Assembly (NCBI GenBank): GCA_038210415.1
Contig: JBBQWS010000001.1
Coordinates: forward strand, 62,001 to 126,000
Length of the DNA stretch: 64,000 nucleotides
Direction: 5' to 3'
DNA from: JBBQWS01 sp038210415
GTDB taxonomy: Bacteria; Actinomycetota; Actinomycetes; Prado026
The first letter of the stretch is position 1. Each line of letters opens with the position of its first letter. The translations under genes were made by a program, and so were the position numbers. The notes beneath the pieces are model-generated. The model had not been told where the DNA came from, did not search any database, and was given only the letters and a program-made list of their open reading frames with translations. Positions 33,159 through 42,150 of this stretch are shown here, piece after piece.

Positions 33159-34067
33159 ATGACTGACTTCCCCGAAAGCGGCGAGCCGGATCACCCCGGA
33201 CTGACCTCGTCACTGCCGGTCGAGCCCCCGCCGCCCTCGGACGCCCCGCACGCCGCACCCACGCGGCGCGGGGAACGGGCCGCGAAACGGACCCCACAGG
33301 GGTCGATCTGGCGTGAGCTGCCGGTGCTCATCGTTATCGCGTTCGGGCTGGCGCTGCTGCTCAAGACGTTCCTGGTCCAGGCGTTCTACATCCCCTCCGG
33401 GTCGATGGAGAAGACGCTCGAGATCGGCGACCGGGTCATGGTCAACAAGGTCGTGTATCACCTGCGCGACATCAAGCGCGGCGACATCGTGGTGTTCAAC
33501 GGGCTCGACTCGTTCACGCCGGAGGTGACGGTCATCGAGCCGACCAACCCGGTGAGCAAGGCTCTGAGCTGGTTCGGCGGGCTGGTCGGGCTGGCGCCGC
33601 CTTCAGAGAAAGACTTCATCAAGCGGGTCATCGGCGTCCCCGGCGACAAGGTGGCCTGCTGCGATGCCAAGGGCCGGGTCACTGTCAACGGGGTCCCCCT
33701 GGACGAGCCGTACATCTTCCCGGGCGACGTCCCGTCGACCATCCCGTTCAATGTCGAGGTCCCGGCGGGGCGGCTGTGGGTCATGGGCGACCACCGCGGC
33801 TCGTCTTCCGACTCGCGGTACCACCTCGGGGAGCCCGGCGGCGGCACGGTTCCTTCGGACAAGGTGATCGGCCGTGCGTTCGTCGTGATCTGGCCGGCGG
33901 GGCACTGGCAGTGGCTGTCCGGGCCGGCCACGTTCGAGCAGGCCGGGCTGCAGTCGACCGCTTCGTCCCTGGTGTCGTCGCCGCTCGCGGTCGGCTTCGT
34001 GGGTGCGGTCCCGATCGTCGGGCTGCGCCGTCGCCGGCGCAGGCTTCGGGCGGCCCGCGCTGCCTGA
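33159..34067 (+). CDS. lepB: signal peptidase I
   Basis: A 302-residue membrane serine protease removing signal peptides. After a Pro-rich cytoplasmic N-terminus comes a transmembrane helix (about 53-72), then the catalytic box QAFYIPSGSMEKTL with Ser82, FIKRVIGVPGD with the general-base Lys155, and MGDHRGSSSDSRYH. A second hydrophobic helix near residues 268-290 followed by a poly-Arg end gives a C-terminal anchor, as in actinobacterial SipX-type enzymes. It would process the exported proteins seen elsewhere in the window. Confidence 0.95.
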   Translation: MTDFPESGEPDHPGLTSSLPVEPPPPSDAPHAAPTRRGERAAKRTPQGSIWRELPVLIVIAFGLALLLKTFLVQAFYIPSGSMEKTLEIGDRVMVNKVVYHLRDIKRGDIVVFNGLDSFTPEVTVIEPTNPVSKALSWFGGLVGLAPPSEKDFIKRVIGVPGDKVACCDAKGRVTVNGVPLDEPYIFPGDVPSTIPFNVEVPAGRLWVMGDHRGSSSDSRYHLGEPGGGTVPSDKVIGRAFVVIWPAGHWQWLSGPATFEQAGLQSTASSLVSSPLAVGFVGAVPIVGLRRRRRRLRAARAA

Positions 34068-34581
34068 CGTCCGCCGCTCCGGGTTCGAGCACGACGTTGA
34101 ACGCACCTCAGTTCGGGTCGTGCTTCTCGACGCGAAGCAGCGCGTCCTGCTGTTCGACACGATCGACCCGACGATGCCGGAGCTCGGCCGCTGGTGGGAG
34201 CTCCCTGGCGGGGGCATGGAGCCTGGCGAGACTCTCGTCGACACCGCCGTGCGCGAGCTGTTCGAGGAGACTGGACTCGTGGTCGCCCCGGGGGCCGTTC
34301 CTGCGCCCACCTGGTTCCGGTCGGCGACGTACCGTCGCAGAGGCCGCCGGACGCTGCAGCACGAGCAGGTCGTCATGGTTCGACTGAGCTCGGTCGAGCC
34401 CGAGCTGTCGACGGCCGGCCGCACCCCGGACGAGGTCGAGGACTACCTCGGGCACCGCTGGTGGAACGTCGCGGAGGTCGAGGCGAGCACCGAGCGGTTC
34501 TTCCCCGGTCTGCTTCCGCAGCTCCTGGCCCGGTTCCTGCGCGGGGAGCCGATCAACGAGCCGTTCGAGCACTGGAACTGA
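34003..34581 (+). CDS. NUDIX hydrolase (first of a tandem pair)
   Basis: A NUDIX-fold hydrolase with complete box GGGMEPGETLVDTAVRELFEETGL and flanking VRVVLLDAKQRVLLFD and YLGHRWWNVAEVEAS. The start is uncertain. The only standard in-frame codon is GTG 34003, which overlaps lepB by 65 bp; a CTG near 34060 just before the lepB stop would give a more typical N-terminus (LPDVRRSGFEHDVERTS). Likely substrates are damaged or excess nucleoside diphosphate derivatives. The specific substrate cannot be read from the sequence. Confidence 0.88.
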   Translation: MRSRSSGCAVAGAGFGRPALPDVRRSGFEHDVERTSVRVVLLDAKQRVLLFDTIDPTMPELGRWWELPGGGMEPGETLVDTAVRELFEETGLVVAPGAVPAPTWFRSATYRRRGRRTLQHEQVVMVRLSSVEPELSTAGRTPDEVEDYLGHRWWNVAEVEASTERFFPGLLPQLLARFLRGEPINEPFEHWN

Positions 34582-34600
34582 CCGCACGTACGCTGGCGTC

Positions 34601-35107
34601 ATGGGTGACGGGGTCAGGCGCGAGGCAGGTCGGGTCCTCCTGGTCGACTCCGCCGAGCGGGTGCTGCTGTTCTGCGGGGCAGACCCGCACCGACCGCAGG
34701 ACGGGTCGTTCTGGTTCACCCCTGGCGGCGGTCTCGACCCGGGCGAGTCACACGCGCAGGGCGCGGTGCGCGAGCTCTCCGAGGAGACCGGCCTCGTCGG
34801 AGTGAGCGCGGACGACCTCGGAGCCCCGGTCTGGGAGCGGGACTCCGCCTTCGAGTTCGAGTCGACCCTGTACCGCCAGCACGAGCTGTTCTTCCTGCTC
34901 CGGGTGGACGGCCACGTGGTCGACGTGAGCGGGTTCAACGACCTCGAGCGGCGTACGGTCCACGCGCACCGCTGGTGGTCGCTCGCTGACCTCGAGCGCA
35001 CCGTCGACGTCGTCTACCCGACCACTCTTGCCGCCGAGCTGAGCCGGCTGCTGGCGCAGGGCCCGCCAGCGACGCCACGACGGGTCGCGTCCGATGACGC
35101 TGTCTGA
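34601..35107 (+). CDS. NUDIX hydrolase (second of a tandem pair)
   Basis: A 168-residue NUDIX protein with box GGGLDPGESHAQGAVRELSEETGL at about residue 46. It shares the VLLVDSAERVLLF start and HRWWSLADLERT end with the preceding gene, so the pair probably arose by duplication, although the sequences have diverged. ATG 34601 lies 19 bp after the first NUDIX stop and its 3' end overlaps rnhB by 14 bp. Confidence 0.88.
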   Translation: MGDGVRREAGRVLLVDSAERVLLFCGADPHRPQDGSFWFTPGGGLDPGESHAQGAVRELSEETGLVGVSADDLGAPVWERDSAFEFESTLYRQHELFFLLRVDGHVVDVSGFNDLERRTVHAHRWWSLADLERTVDVVYPTTLAAELSRLLAQGPPATPRRVASDDAV

Positions 35108-35846
35108 GCGGGTCGTGCCCGACCTCGTCGTCGAACGTCGGCTGCGTCGCGACGGGGCCACGGTGCTCGCCGCCGCCGACGAGGTCGGCCGCGGGGCGTT
35201 GAGCGGGCCGGTGACCGTCGGCATGGTGGTCCTGAAGTCGCGGGTCTTCGACCCGCCGGAGGGCCTGCGGGACAGCAAGCTGCTCAGCCCCGCCGCGCGT
35301 GAGGCGCTGGTCCGACCCATCCGGCGCTGGACGGCCGCGCACGCTGTGGGTCATGCGAGTGCGGTCGAGATCGACGCGATCGGGCTGACCGCGGCGCTGC
35401 GGCTGGCCGCGACCAGGGCGCTCGCGGCACTGCCCAGCTGGCCCGACGCCGTGCTGCTCGATGGCAACTACGACTACCTGAGCCCGGCCCGCGGGCCGCA
35501 GGACGAGACACTGTTCGACCCTGCCCCGGGCCGGCCGTTCCCGCGGGTCCGTACCCAGGTCAAGGGCGACCTGACCTGCGCCAGCGTGGCTGCGGCCAGC
35601 GTCCTGGCCAAGACCGAGCGTGACCGGCTGATGGACGGTCTGTCCCGGCACCATCCCGGCTACGGATGGGAGCACAACCGCGGCTACGCGACGCCGGACC
35701 ACCTCGACGCCCTGCGCCGCCTCGGCCCCAGCCCGGTGCACCGGCAGAGCTGGAACCTTCCTGCGCACGGTGAAGGCCTGAACCTCGGGGAGCCGCTCGA
35801 CTGGCAGGATGGGCGCGGAGCCGAGTCCACGGAGGAGAACACATGA
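35094..35846 (+). CDS. rnhB: ribonuclease HII
   Basis: A 250-residue enzyme removing ribonucleotides and RNA from RNA-DNA hybrids. The active-site motif AADEVGRGALSGPVTVG contains Asp29 and Glu30. Further conserved parts are RDSKLLSPAAREAL, LLDGNYDYLS with the third acidic residue, KGDLTCASVAAASVLAKTERD, and PGYGWEHNRGYATPDH. The C-terminal tail beyond about residue 215 is longer than in the E. coli enzyme. Its stop overlaps the DUF2469 ATG. Confidence 0.95.
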   Translation: MTLSERVVPDLVVERRLRRDGATVLAAADEVGRGALSGPVTVGMVVLKSRVFDPPEGLRDSKLLSPAAREALVRPIRRWTAAHAVGHASAVEIDAIGLTAALRLAATRALAALPSWPDAVLLDGNYDYLSPARGPQDETLFDPAPGRPFPRVRTQVKGDLTCASVAAASVLAKTERDRLMDGLSRHHPGYGWEHNRGYATPDHLDALRRLGPSPVHRQSWNLPAHGEGLNLGEPLDWQDGRGAESTEENT

Positions 35847-36151
35847 GCGCCGAGGATCTCGAGAAGTACGAGACCGAGATGGAGCTGCAGCTCTACCGCG
35901 AGTACCGCGACGTGGTCGGGCTCTTCGGTTACGTCGTGGAGACCGAGCGCCGGTTCTACCTCACCAACAACGTCGACCTCCAGGTGCGCTCCGCCGACGG
36001 CGAGGTCTACTTCGAGGTCACGATGAGCGATGCCTGGGTTTGGGACATGTACCGCACGGCCCGGTTCGTGAAGAATGTCAAAGTCCTCACGTTCAAGGAC
36101 GTCAACGTGGAGGAGCTCGCGCAACCGGACCTGCAGGTCCCGCAGGAGTAG
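35843..36151 (+). CDS. DUF2469 family protein
   Basis: A 102-residue acidic protein starting MSAEDLEKYETEMELQLYRE, with YVVETERRFYLTNNVDL and WVWDMYRTARFVKNVKVLTF motifs. This family is almost confined to actinobacteria and always sits between rnhB and yraN. It has no established function that I know of. It overlaps rnhB by ATGA, so it is co-translated. Confidence 0.95.
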   Translation: MSAEDLEKYETEMELQLYREYRDVVGLFGYVVETERRFYLTNNVDLQVRSADGEVYFEVTMSDAWVWDMYRTARFVKNVKVLTFKDVNVEELAQPDLQVPQE

Positions 36152-36247
36152 CCGCTCGTCCACAGCACCTCGTCGTCCACAACGCCCGCAACAGCGGGCT
36201 CGAGCCGGTCCGCCGCGCCCCAGGGTTGGTCCTGGAGGTGATGCCCG

Positions 36248-36607
36248 ATGCGGGCGAAGGATGCGTTGGGGCGATACGGCGAGGACGTTGCTGCCCGCCA
36301 CCTGGCGGGGCAAGGCATGGTGATCCTGACTCGCAACTGGCGTTGCCCGGTCGGTGAGATCGACATCGTCGCTCGCGACGGGCCGGCCCTCGTGGTCTGC
36401 GAGGTCAAGACCAGGCGCGGTCGTGGCTTCGGTGAGCCGCTGGAGGCCGTCACGAGGGCGAAAGCGGCCCGGCTGCGGCGGCTCGCGGCCTGCTGGCTCG
36501 CCGAGCACGAGGTGCACCCGCCCGAGATCCGCTTCGACCTGATCGGGGTGGTGCAGTCCGGCCGTGGTGCCGCTGAGGTCGAGCACCTGCGCGGGGTGGC
36601 GTTGTGA
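36248..36607 (+). CDS. YraN/UPF0102 endonuclease-like protein
   Basis: A 119-residue protein of the UPF0102 family with a restriction-endonuclease-like fold: LGRYGEDVAARHLAGQGM, NWRCPVGEIDIVARDGPALV and VCEVKTRRGRGFGEPLEAV (the E...D...EVK nuclease signature). It may process DNA intermediates; the location next to comM, dprA and xerC fits a DNA-processing role. Its GTG-overlapping junction with comM (stop at 36607, GTG at 36604) indicates coupling. Confidence 0.93.
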   Translation: MRAKDALGRYGEDVAARHLAGQGMVILTRNWRCPVGEIDIVARDGPALVVCEVKTRRGRGFGEPLEAVTRAKAARLRRLAACWLAEHEVHPPEIRFDLIGVVQSGRGAAEVEHLRGVAL

Positions 36608-38139
36608 GCCTGGCCCGCACGCGTTCGATGGCGCTGATGGGGGTGGCCGGTCACGTCGTCGAGGTGGAGGCCGATCTCAGCCAGGGCGTCCCGGGGCTGT
36701 CGCTGATCGGCCTTCCGGATACAGCCTTGTCCGAGGCCCGCGACCGGGTCCGTGCTGCGATCATCAACACAGGGGCGCGCTGGCCGAACCGACGGATGAC
36801 CGTCAACCTCTCGCCCGCGGCGCTCCCGAAGCGGGGCAGTGCCTTCGACCTCGCACTGGCCCTGTGCCTGCTCGCCGCCGACGGACAGCTCGAGCCGGCT
36901 GGGGTGGCCCCGCTCGTCGTGCTCGGTGAGCTCGGCCTCGACGGTCGGGTGCGGGCAGTCCGCGGGGTGCTACCGGCGGTGCTGGCCGCCGTCGCCGCGG
37001 GCGTCGAGTGCGTCGTCGTGCCCGCTGCCAACGGCGCGGAGGCGCAGCTGGTCCCGGGGGTCCGAGTCCTCGGGGTCGCCAGCTTGGGCGAGGCCCTGGC
37101 GGTTCTTCGCGGCGAGCAGCCGGTGCCTGAGATCGAGGCCCCGTCCGGTCCGACCGACGTCGACGACGCGCCCGACCTGGCCGACGTGGCGGGCCAGCTC
37201 GAGGTGAGGTACGCGGTCGAGATCGCGGCCGCTGGCGGACACCACCTGCTCATGTTCGGGCCGCCGGGGGTCGGCAAGACGATGCTCGCCGAACGGTTGC
37301 CGGGCATTCTGCCGCCCCTGACCGAGGAGCAGTCGCTGGCGGTCACCGCGGTCCACTCGGTGGCCGGGACGCTTCCGCCCGGCCGTCCGTTGTTGACCCG
37401 GGCGCCGCTGCTGGCCCCGCACCACACGGCTACCGTCGCGTCGATCGTCGGCGGTGGCGCCGGGCTGCCGCGGCCGGGCGCGGCGAGCCTTGCCCACCAC
37501 GGTGTGCTCATGCTCGACGAGGCGCCGGAGTTCGCGTCCGGTGTGCTCGACGCGCTCCGCCAACCCTTGGAGTCGGGCTACGTCACGCTGTCGCGGGTCA
37601 ACGGCTCGCTGCGGTACCCGGCCCGGTTCCAGCTGGTCCTGGCAGCCAACCCTTGTCCGTGCGGCCTGGCCACGTCCTCCGACTCGTGCCGGTGCCCACC
37701 GCAGGCTCAACGGCGCTACGTGGGCCGGCTGTCCGGGCCGTTGCTCGACCGGATCGATCTCGCTGTCGGTGTCCGTCAGCCGTCCCGCGCCGACCTCGCC
37801 GAAGGCCGCGGTGGCGAGTCGTCCGCAGTCGTGGCGGAGCGGGTCGCCGAGGCTCGCGGCCGCGCCGCGCGTAGGTGGCGGGGGACACCCTGGACGTGCA
37901 ACGCCCAGGTCCCCGGGCCCGAGCTCAGGAGTCCGGCGTGGCGGTTGCAGTCAGCCGACCTGGAGCCGTTGCACGAGGCGTTCGGCCGCGGCGCGATCTC
38001 GGCCCGGGGGGTCGACCGCGTGCTGCGGCTGGCCTGGACGCTGGCCGACCTCGCGGGCAAGGAGCAGCCGCAGCGGCCGGAGATCCTGACCGCCCTGCAC
38101 CTGCGGACCTCCGCTCAGCTTCCGGGGCTGGCAGCATGA
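36604..38139 (+). CDS. comM: YifB/ComM family Mg-chelatase-like AAA+ ATPase
   Basis: A 511-residue AAA+ protein with N-terminal Lon-like fold (LSLIGLPDTALSEARDRVRA), Walker A FGPPGVGKTMLAERLPGILPP near residue 218, Walker B HGVLMLDEAPEF, and a Cys-rich insert CPCGLATSSDSCRCPP that may bind zinc. ComM is a hexameric helicase that promotes branch migration during natural transformation. It overlaps yraN and dprA by 4 bp each. The gene name follows the Haemophilus/Vibrio homologue; competence has not been shown for this organism. Confidence 0.93.
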   Translation: MSLARTRSMALMGVAGHVVEVEADLSQGVPGLSLIGLPDTALSEARDRVRAAIINTGARWPNRRMTVNLSPAALPKRGSAFDLALALCLLAADGQLEPAGVAPLVVLGELGLDGRVRAVRGVLPAVLAAVAAGVECVVVPAANGAEAQLVPGVRVLGVASLGEALAVLRGEQPVPEIEAPSGPTDVDDAPDLADVAGQLEVRYAVEIAAAGGHHLLMFGPPGVGKTMLAERLPGILPPLTEEQSLAVTAVHSVAGTLPPGRPLLTRAPLLAPHHTATVASIVGGGAGLPRPGAASLAHHGVLMLDEAPEFASGVLDALRQPLESGYVTLSRVNGSLRYPARFQLVLAANPCPCGLATSSDSCRCPPQAQRRYVGRLSGPLLDRIDLAVGVRQPSRADLAEGRGGESSAVVAERVAEARGRAARRWRGTPWTCNAQVPGPELRSPAWRLQSADLEPLHEAFGRGAISARGVDRVLRLAWTLADLAGKEQPQRPEILTALHLRTSAQLPGLAA

Positions 38140-39386
38140 TCGCGTCGAGCGACGCCGGTGGCGGGTCCGCCGACCGCTTGTCGGAGCGGGTGGCCCGCGC
38201 GGGCCTGCTCCAGGTCGGCGAGCCGGGCGACGTCCGACTCTGGCACCTCGTCGAGCGGCTCGGGGCGATCGAGGCGCTCTCGGCCCTGCGTGCGGGGCCC
38301 GAGCCGGTCCGCGGGCTCGGGCACTACGGCCCGCGCCTCGCCGGGCTCGTTCCGGAGCGCTCACTCGAGCAGGGCGTCGAGTGCGGCGCCCGCTTGGTGG
38401 TTCCGGGCGACCTCGAGTGGCCGACTCAGCTCGGCGACCTCGACCTCCCCGGCGGGGGTGGCGACCGCGCAGCGAGCCCGCCGTTGGCGCTTTGGGTCCG
38501 CGGGCCCGGGCAGCTGCGGTTGGCGGCGGTCCGGTCCGTCGCCGTGGTCGGGGCGAGAGCCGCCACCGGCTACGGCACCCACGTCGCCGCCGAGCTGGCC
38601 TCGGGGCTTGCGGTCGGCTCCGCCTCGGCTGTGGGCTCGGCCCCCGGCAGGCCTTTCGCGGTCTTCTCCGGCGGCGCCTACGGGATCGACGCCGCCGCGC
38701 ACCGCGGCGCCCTGGCGGTCGGTGGGACCACGGTCGCCGTGCTCGCCTGCGGTGTCGACGTGCCGTACCCGCGCGGGCACTCCGCCCTCTTCGACCGGAT
38801 CGTCGCGCAGGGGCTGCTGGTCAGCGAGCTGCCCCCTGGTTCGTCCCCGACCCGTAGCCGGTTCCTGGAGCGCAACCGCCTGATTGCGGCGCTCACCCGG
38901 GCCACGGTCGTGGTCGAGGCCGCGACCCGCAGCGGCGCCCTGAACACAGTCGGCTGGGCCGACCGGCTCGGGCGGACCGTGCTGGGCCTGCCTGGCCCGG
39001 TCACGTCGACCATGTCCGCGGGGGTGCATCGACAGATCCGCGCCGGAGTGGCCACCTTGGTGACGTCTGCGGAGGAGGTGGTCGAGGCGGTGACGAGTCT
39101 CGGTGAGCAGCTGGCCACGGCCGAGCGGCAGCTGGTGGCGGAGCAGGTCGAGCGAGCCGCGGGCCAGCGCCCGACCGACCAGCTCGACCCGTTGGCGCTG
39201 CGCGTGTTCGACGCCCTGCCCCGTAGCGGCTCGCGGGCTCTGCTCGAGGTCGCCCGGTCCGCCGGCTTGTCGAGCGAGCTCGTGGGGCAGCGGTTGATCC
39301 AGCTGCGGGCGCTCGGCCTCGTCGAGCTGAGCGGGGGCCGCTACCGGCTGGGCCCGCGCGCCGGTCGCCCGGACCCCAGCGGTTGA
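38136..39386 (+). CDS. dprA: DNA processing protein DprA
   Basis: A 416-residue protein loading RecA on incoming single-stranded DNA. The Rossmann-like core begins AVVGARAATGYGTHVAAELA and continues FSGGAYGIDAAAHRGAL, GVDVPYPRGHSALFDRI, FLERNRLIAALTRATVVVEA and GALNTVGWADRLGR. A winged-helix-like C-terminal domain starts near residue 350. A Pro/Gly/Ala-rich insertion (about 158-170) breaks the usual ...GLARGID... segment. ATG 38136 overlaps the comM stop. Confidence 0.94.
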   Translation: MIASSDAGGGSADRLSERVARAGLLQVGEPGDVRLWHLVERLGAIEALSALRAGPEPVRGLGHYGPRLAGLVPERSLEQGVECGARLVVPGDLEWPTQLGDLDLPGGGGDRAASPPLALWVRGPGQLRLAAVRSVAVVGARAATGYGTHVAAELASGLAVGSASAVGSAPGRPFAVFSGGAYGIDAAAHRGALAVGGTTVAVLACGVDVPYPRGHSALFDRIVAQGLLVSELPPGSSPTRSRFLERNRLIAALTRATVVVEAATRSGALNTVGWADRLGRTVLGLPGPVTSTMSAGVHRQIRAGVATLVTSAEEVVEAVTSLGEQLATAERQLVAEQVERAAGQRPTDQLDPLALRVFDALPRSGSRALLEVARSAGLSSELVGQRLIQLRALGLVELSGGRYRLGPRAGRPDPSG

Positions 39387-39446
39387 GCGTGCACCTGGCG
39401 GCGCGGCAGGCTTGACCCGGCGCTCACGTGGCCGGACCGTGGGGGA

Positions 39447-40388
39447 GTGAGCCCCACCGACGCAGCCGAGTATGACCTGCCTGCTGCCAGCTGTGAGGCG
39501 CTCGGGCTGTTCGTGCGGCATCTCGAGGTCGAGCGCGCGCTCTCCGACCACACGGTGCGGGCGTACCGCGCTGACGTGGTGGCACTGCTCAGGTTTGCCG
39601 CCGAGCGAGGAGTTGTCGGTCCCGCCGACCTCGACGTCCACGTGCTCCGCGGCTGGCTCGGGGCGCAGTCCGCGGCCGGGTCCGCACGGTCGTCGTTGTC
39701 GCGCCGGGTGGCGGCGGCTCGCGCCTTCACCGCTTGGTGCTTGCGCCGCGGCCTTTCGACGGCTGACCCGGGCCTGCTGCTCGGGTCGGCCCGCCCGCAC
39801 CGGACCTTGCCCGGGGTGCTCCGTCAGGACCAGGCCAGCGACCTTCTCGATCAGGCAGCCGAGCGGGCCGACGACGGCGGCGCCGACGACTTGCGCGACC
39901 AGGCTGTCCTTGAGCTGCTGTATGCGAGCGGGATCCGGGTCGGTGAGCTCGTCGGGCTGGACGTCGACGACATCGACCCGGCGCGGCGGACGATCCGGGT
40001 GCTGGGCAAGGGCGCCAAGGAGCGCACGGTGCCGATCGGGCTGCCGGCGGCGCGGGCGATCGACCGCTGGCTGCGGCAGGGTCGGGGCCGCCTGGCTGGT
40101 CCGCGTGCGGGTCCCGCGCTCTTCGTCGGGACACGCGGGGGCAGGCTCGACCCACGAACGGTACGAAGAATGGTGCACGAACGGTTAGAGTCCGTCCGCG
40201 GGGCACCCGACCTGGGTCCGCACGGGTTGCGGCACACTGCTGCGACCCATCTGCTGGAGGGTGGCGCGGACCTACGTTCCGTCCAGGAGCTGCTTGGTCA
40301 CGCTAGTCTCGCTACCACGCAGATCTACACGCATGTGTCCGTAGAGAGGCTGAGGGCGACGTATGAGCAGGCGCATCCCCGCGCGTGA
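39447..40388 (+). CDS. xerC: tyrosine recombinase XerC
   Basis: A 313-residue site-specific recombinase that resolves chromosome dimers at dif. The N-terminal SAM-like DNA-binding domain (residues 15-110) precedes the catalytic domain with the full set: Arg164 in SGIRVGELVGL, Lys188, His259-x-x-Arg262 in HGLRHTAATHLLEGG, His285 in LLGHASLATT and nucleophile Tyr294 in QIYTHVS. The setting between dprA and whiG is the conserved chromosomal place in actinobacteria, which argues against a phage integrase. GTG start at 39447. It overlaps whiG by 26 bp. Confidence 0.93.
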   Translation: MSPTDAAEYDLPAASCEALGLFVRHLEVERALSDHTVRAYRADVVALLRFAAERGVVGPADLDVHVLRGWLGAQSAAGSARSSLSRRVAAARAFTAWCLRRGLSTADPGLLLGSARPHRTLPGVLRQDQASDLLDQAAERADDGGADDLRDQAVLELLYASGIRVGELVGLDVDDIDPARRTIRVLGKGAKERTVPIGLPAARAIDRWLRQGRGRLAGPRAGPALFVGTRGGRLDPRTVRRMVHERLESVRGAPDLGPHGLRHTAATHLLEGGADLRSVQELLGHASLATTQIYTHVSVERLRATYEQAHPRA

Positions 40389-41304
40389 CGGCAGTTCCGT
40401 CAGCGCGCAGGACGAGGGTCTGAGCGTCGTGGCCGCGGACGTCGACGAAGCCGACGACTCCGGTGACGAGGCCGCAGACGACACCGTCGGAGCCGTCGAG
40501 GTCGCAGCGGTCGTCGAGGACCTGCCGGACCCCGACGTCGCCGCCGCTGCACTGCGCGCGCTCTGGGTGGGGTTCAAGGACAACGCGGACCCCGCGCTGC
40601 GCGAGCGGCTGATCCTGCACTACTCGCCGCTGGTGAAGTACGTCGCCGGCCGGGTAGGCGTGGGGCTTCCGCCGAACATCGAGCAGGCCGACCTGGTTTC
40701 GTACGGCATCTTCGGCCTGATCGACGCCATCGAGAAGTTCGACCTCGAACGCGCCATCAAGTTCGAGACCTATGCGATCAGCCGGATCCGCGGCGCCATC
40801 ATCGACGAGCTTCGCGCGATCGACTGGATTCCCCGTTCGGTGCGCTACAAGGCACGTGAGGTCGAGCGCGCGTACGCAGCCCTGGAAGGCGAGCTTCACC
40901 GTTCGCCGACCGAGGCCGAGGTCGCGGACCACATGGGGATCAAGCTCGAGGACCTCCACACGATCTTCAGCCAGGTGTCGTTCGTCAACGTCGTGGCCCT
41001 GGACGAGCTGCTGAACGTAGGCGGCGAGAAGGGCGACAAGCTGAGCCTGGTCGACACCCTCGAGGACACCCGAGCCGAGGACCCGGTTGCGGCGTTCGAG
41101 TCCGAGGAGACGAAGTACCTGCTGGCCAAGGCGATCAACACGCTTCCCGAACGCGAGAAGATCGTGGTGACCCTCTACTACTACGAGGGACTCACGCTGG
41201 CCGAGATCGGACAGGTGCTGGGCGTCACCGAGTCTCGGATCTGTCAGATGCACACCAAGGCGGTCCTGCAGCTGCGCGGCAAGCTCGTCGAGCAGCGCGA
41301 CTAG
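40363..41304 (+). CDS. whiG: RNA polymerase sigma factor, WhiG/FliA type
   Basis: A 313-residue sigma-70-family factor. After an acidic N-terminal extension of about 65 residues (unusual for the family) come region 2 (LHYSPLVKYVAGRVGVGLPP, DLVSYGIFGLIDAIEKFDLE, FETYAISRIRGAIIDELR), region 3 (RSPTEAEVADHMGI) and region 4 (LPEREKIVVTLYYYEGLTL then GVTESRICQMHTKAV). In Streptomyces WhiG commits aerial hyphae to sporulation; in motile actinobacteria the same family drives flagellar genes. The gene overlaps the end of xerC. Confidence 0.93.
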   Translation: MSRRIPARDGSSVSAQDEGLSVVAADVDEADDSGDEAADDTVGAVEVAAVVEDLPDPDVAAAALRALWVGFKDNADPALRERLILHYSPLVKYVAGRVGVGLPPNIEQADLVSYGIFGLIDAIEKFDLERAIKFETYAISRIRGAIIDELRAIDWIPRSVRYKAREVERAYAALEGELHRSPTEAEVADHMGIKLEDLHTIFSQVSFVNVVALDELLNVGGEKGDKLSLVDTLEDTRAEDPVAAFESEETKYLLAKAINTLPEREKIVVTLYYYEGLTLAEIGQVLGVTESRICQMHTKAVLQLRGKLVEQRD

Positions 41305-41319
41305 AGCGCAGCACGCGGG

Positions 41320-42039
41320 TCAGGTCTTCGCCGTGGGAACCAGGCGACGCCGTCGGGTCCAGGCGACGCCACCGGCCCCGACCAGACCGCCGAGTGCGAC
41401 CGTGGCGCCGGCGGACACCAGCCCGCTTGCACCTTGACTGCGATCAGGCTCTGCAGTCGACGTACCGGCCGCTGTCGGCCCGGCCCTCGCGGCCACTCCG
41501 TCCGGCGCCGACCCCTTGACTGCGCTGAACGGCAGCAGCCGCACCGACGGCCGCCCTGGCCAGGGGTCGAGGTACGTCGTGCCCCGCAGCAGCCCCCAGT
41601 GCAGGCACGGCTGCCCGCAGTGCGTGGTGAGAGGTTCGAGGCGTCCGATCACCTCGCCGACGGCCACGTGCTGCCCGACCCGGACCACCGGACGTACCGG
41701 CTCGTAGGTGCTGCGCAGCGGCCCGTGCAGCACGACCACCACGGAACGCCCGGCGAGGCCACCGGCGAAGCCGACCATGCCCGCGGCGCCGGCCCGCACG
41801 ACGGCTCCAGCGGGGGCCGCAAGGTCGATCCCGCGGTGTCCGGCCAGCCAGGGACGCCCGGGCGGGGGCGGCGCGAACGGCCGGAGCACGGCCACCGGAC
41901 CATCGAGCGGCAATCGCCACCCCGCCGGCACCGCGGGCGGGCGGCTGCGGCCTGCGGTGTCGGCCACGGCTGGTGGCGGGGAGCCCAGCAGGAGCAGGGC
42001 GGCGAGCGTGCTGAGCCAGGCCAGCTGTTTTCGGATCAT
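41320..42039 (-). CDS. secreted, C-terminally anchored M23 peptidase-like protein
   Basis: A 239-residue protein starting at 42039 (MIRKQLAWLSTLAALLLLG), with signal peptide to about PPAVA. The LytM/M23 domain shows the first metal motif GHRGIDLAAPAG (H-x3-D) and LHWGLL near residue 165. The first His of the usual HxH is replaced by Cys (PCLHWG), as I recall for this actinobacterial group. The C-terminus has a glycine/alanine transmembrane stretch and RRRR, with no LPxTG. It should cut or bind peptidoglycan cross-bridges. It is transcribed away from rpsB and convergent with whiG (15-bp gap). Confidence 0.87.
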   Translation of the reverse strand: MIRKQLAWLSTLAALLLLGSPPPAVADTAGRSRPPAVPAGWRLPLDGPVAVLRPFAPPPPGRPWLAGHRGIDLAAPAGAVVRAGAAGMVGFAGGLAGRSVVVVLHGPLRSTYEPVRPVVRVGQHVAVGEVIGRLEPLTTHCGQPCLHWGLLRGTTYLDPWPGRPSVRLLPFSAVKGSAPDGVAARAGPTAAGTSTAEPDRSQGASGLVSAGATVALGGLVGAGGVAWTRRRRLVPTAKT

Positions 42040-42106
42040 GTCGTCAGGCTCGTCTGGTGGGTCGCGCAGGGACAGCGGGCAGGACGTGGCTGGGGACACC
42101 CGAGCC

Positions 42107-42115
42107 TGTGGACAA
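42107..42115 (-). promoter_or_regulatory. consensus DnaA box upstream of rpsB
   Basis: TGTGGACAA is the exact complement of the actinobacterial DnaA box TTGTCCACA. It lies about 10 bp before the likely rpsB -35 element and between divergent genes. A single box can arise by chance, so its role is open. Confidence 0.35.
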
Positions 42116-42121
42116 CCTTGG

Positions 42122-42150
42122 TTACCTCGGTGGCTGCCGTCCCGTAGACT
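42122..42150 (+). promoter_or_regulatory. candidate rpsB promoter
   Basis: TTACCT (42122-42127) and TAGACT (42145-42150) are spaced by 17 bp, a reasonable vegetative sigma -35/-10 pair. It would leave a leader of about 210 nt before rpsB. The -10 is good and the -35 weak. Confidence 0.4.

Noticed and set aside
39447..40388. phage or island integrase
   Set aside because: The recombinase has the chromosomal dprA-xerC-whiG setting and no att-like repeats or phage genes nearby, so XerC is the better call.
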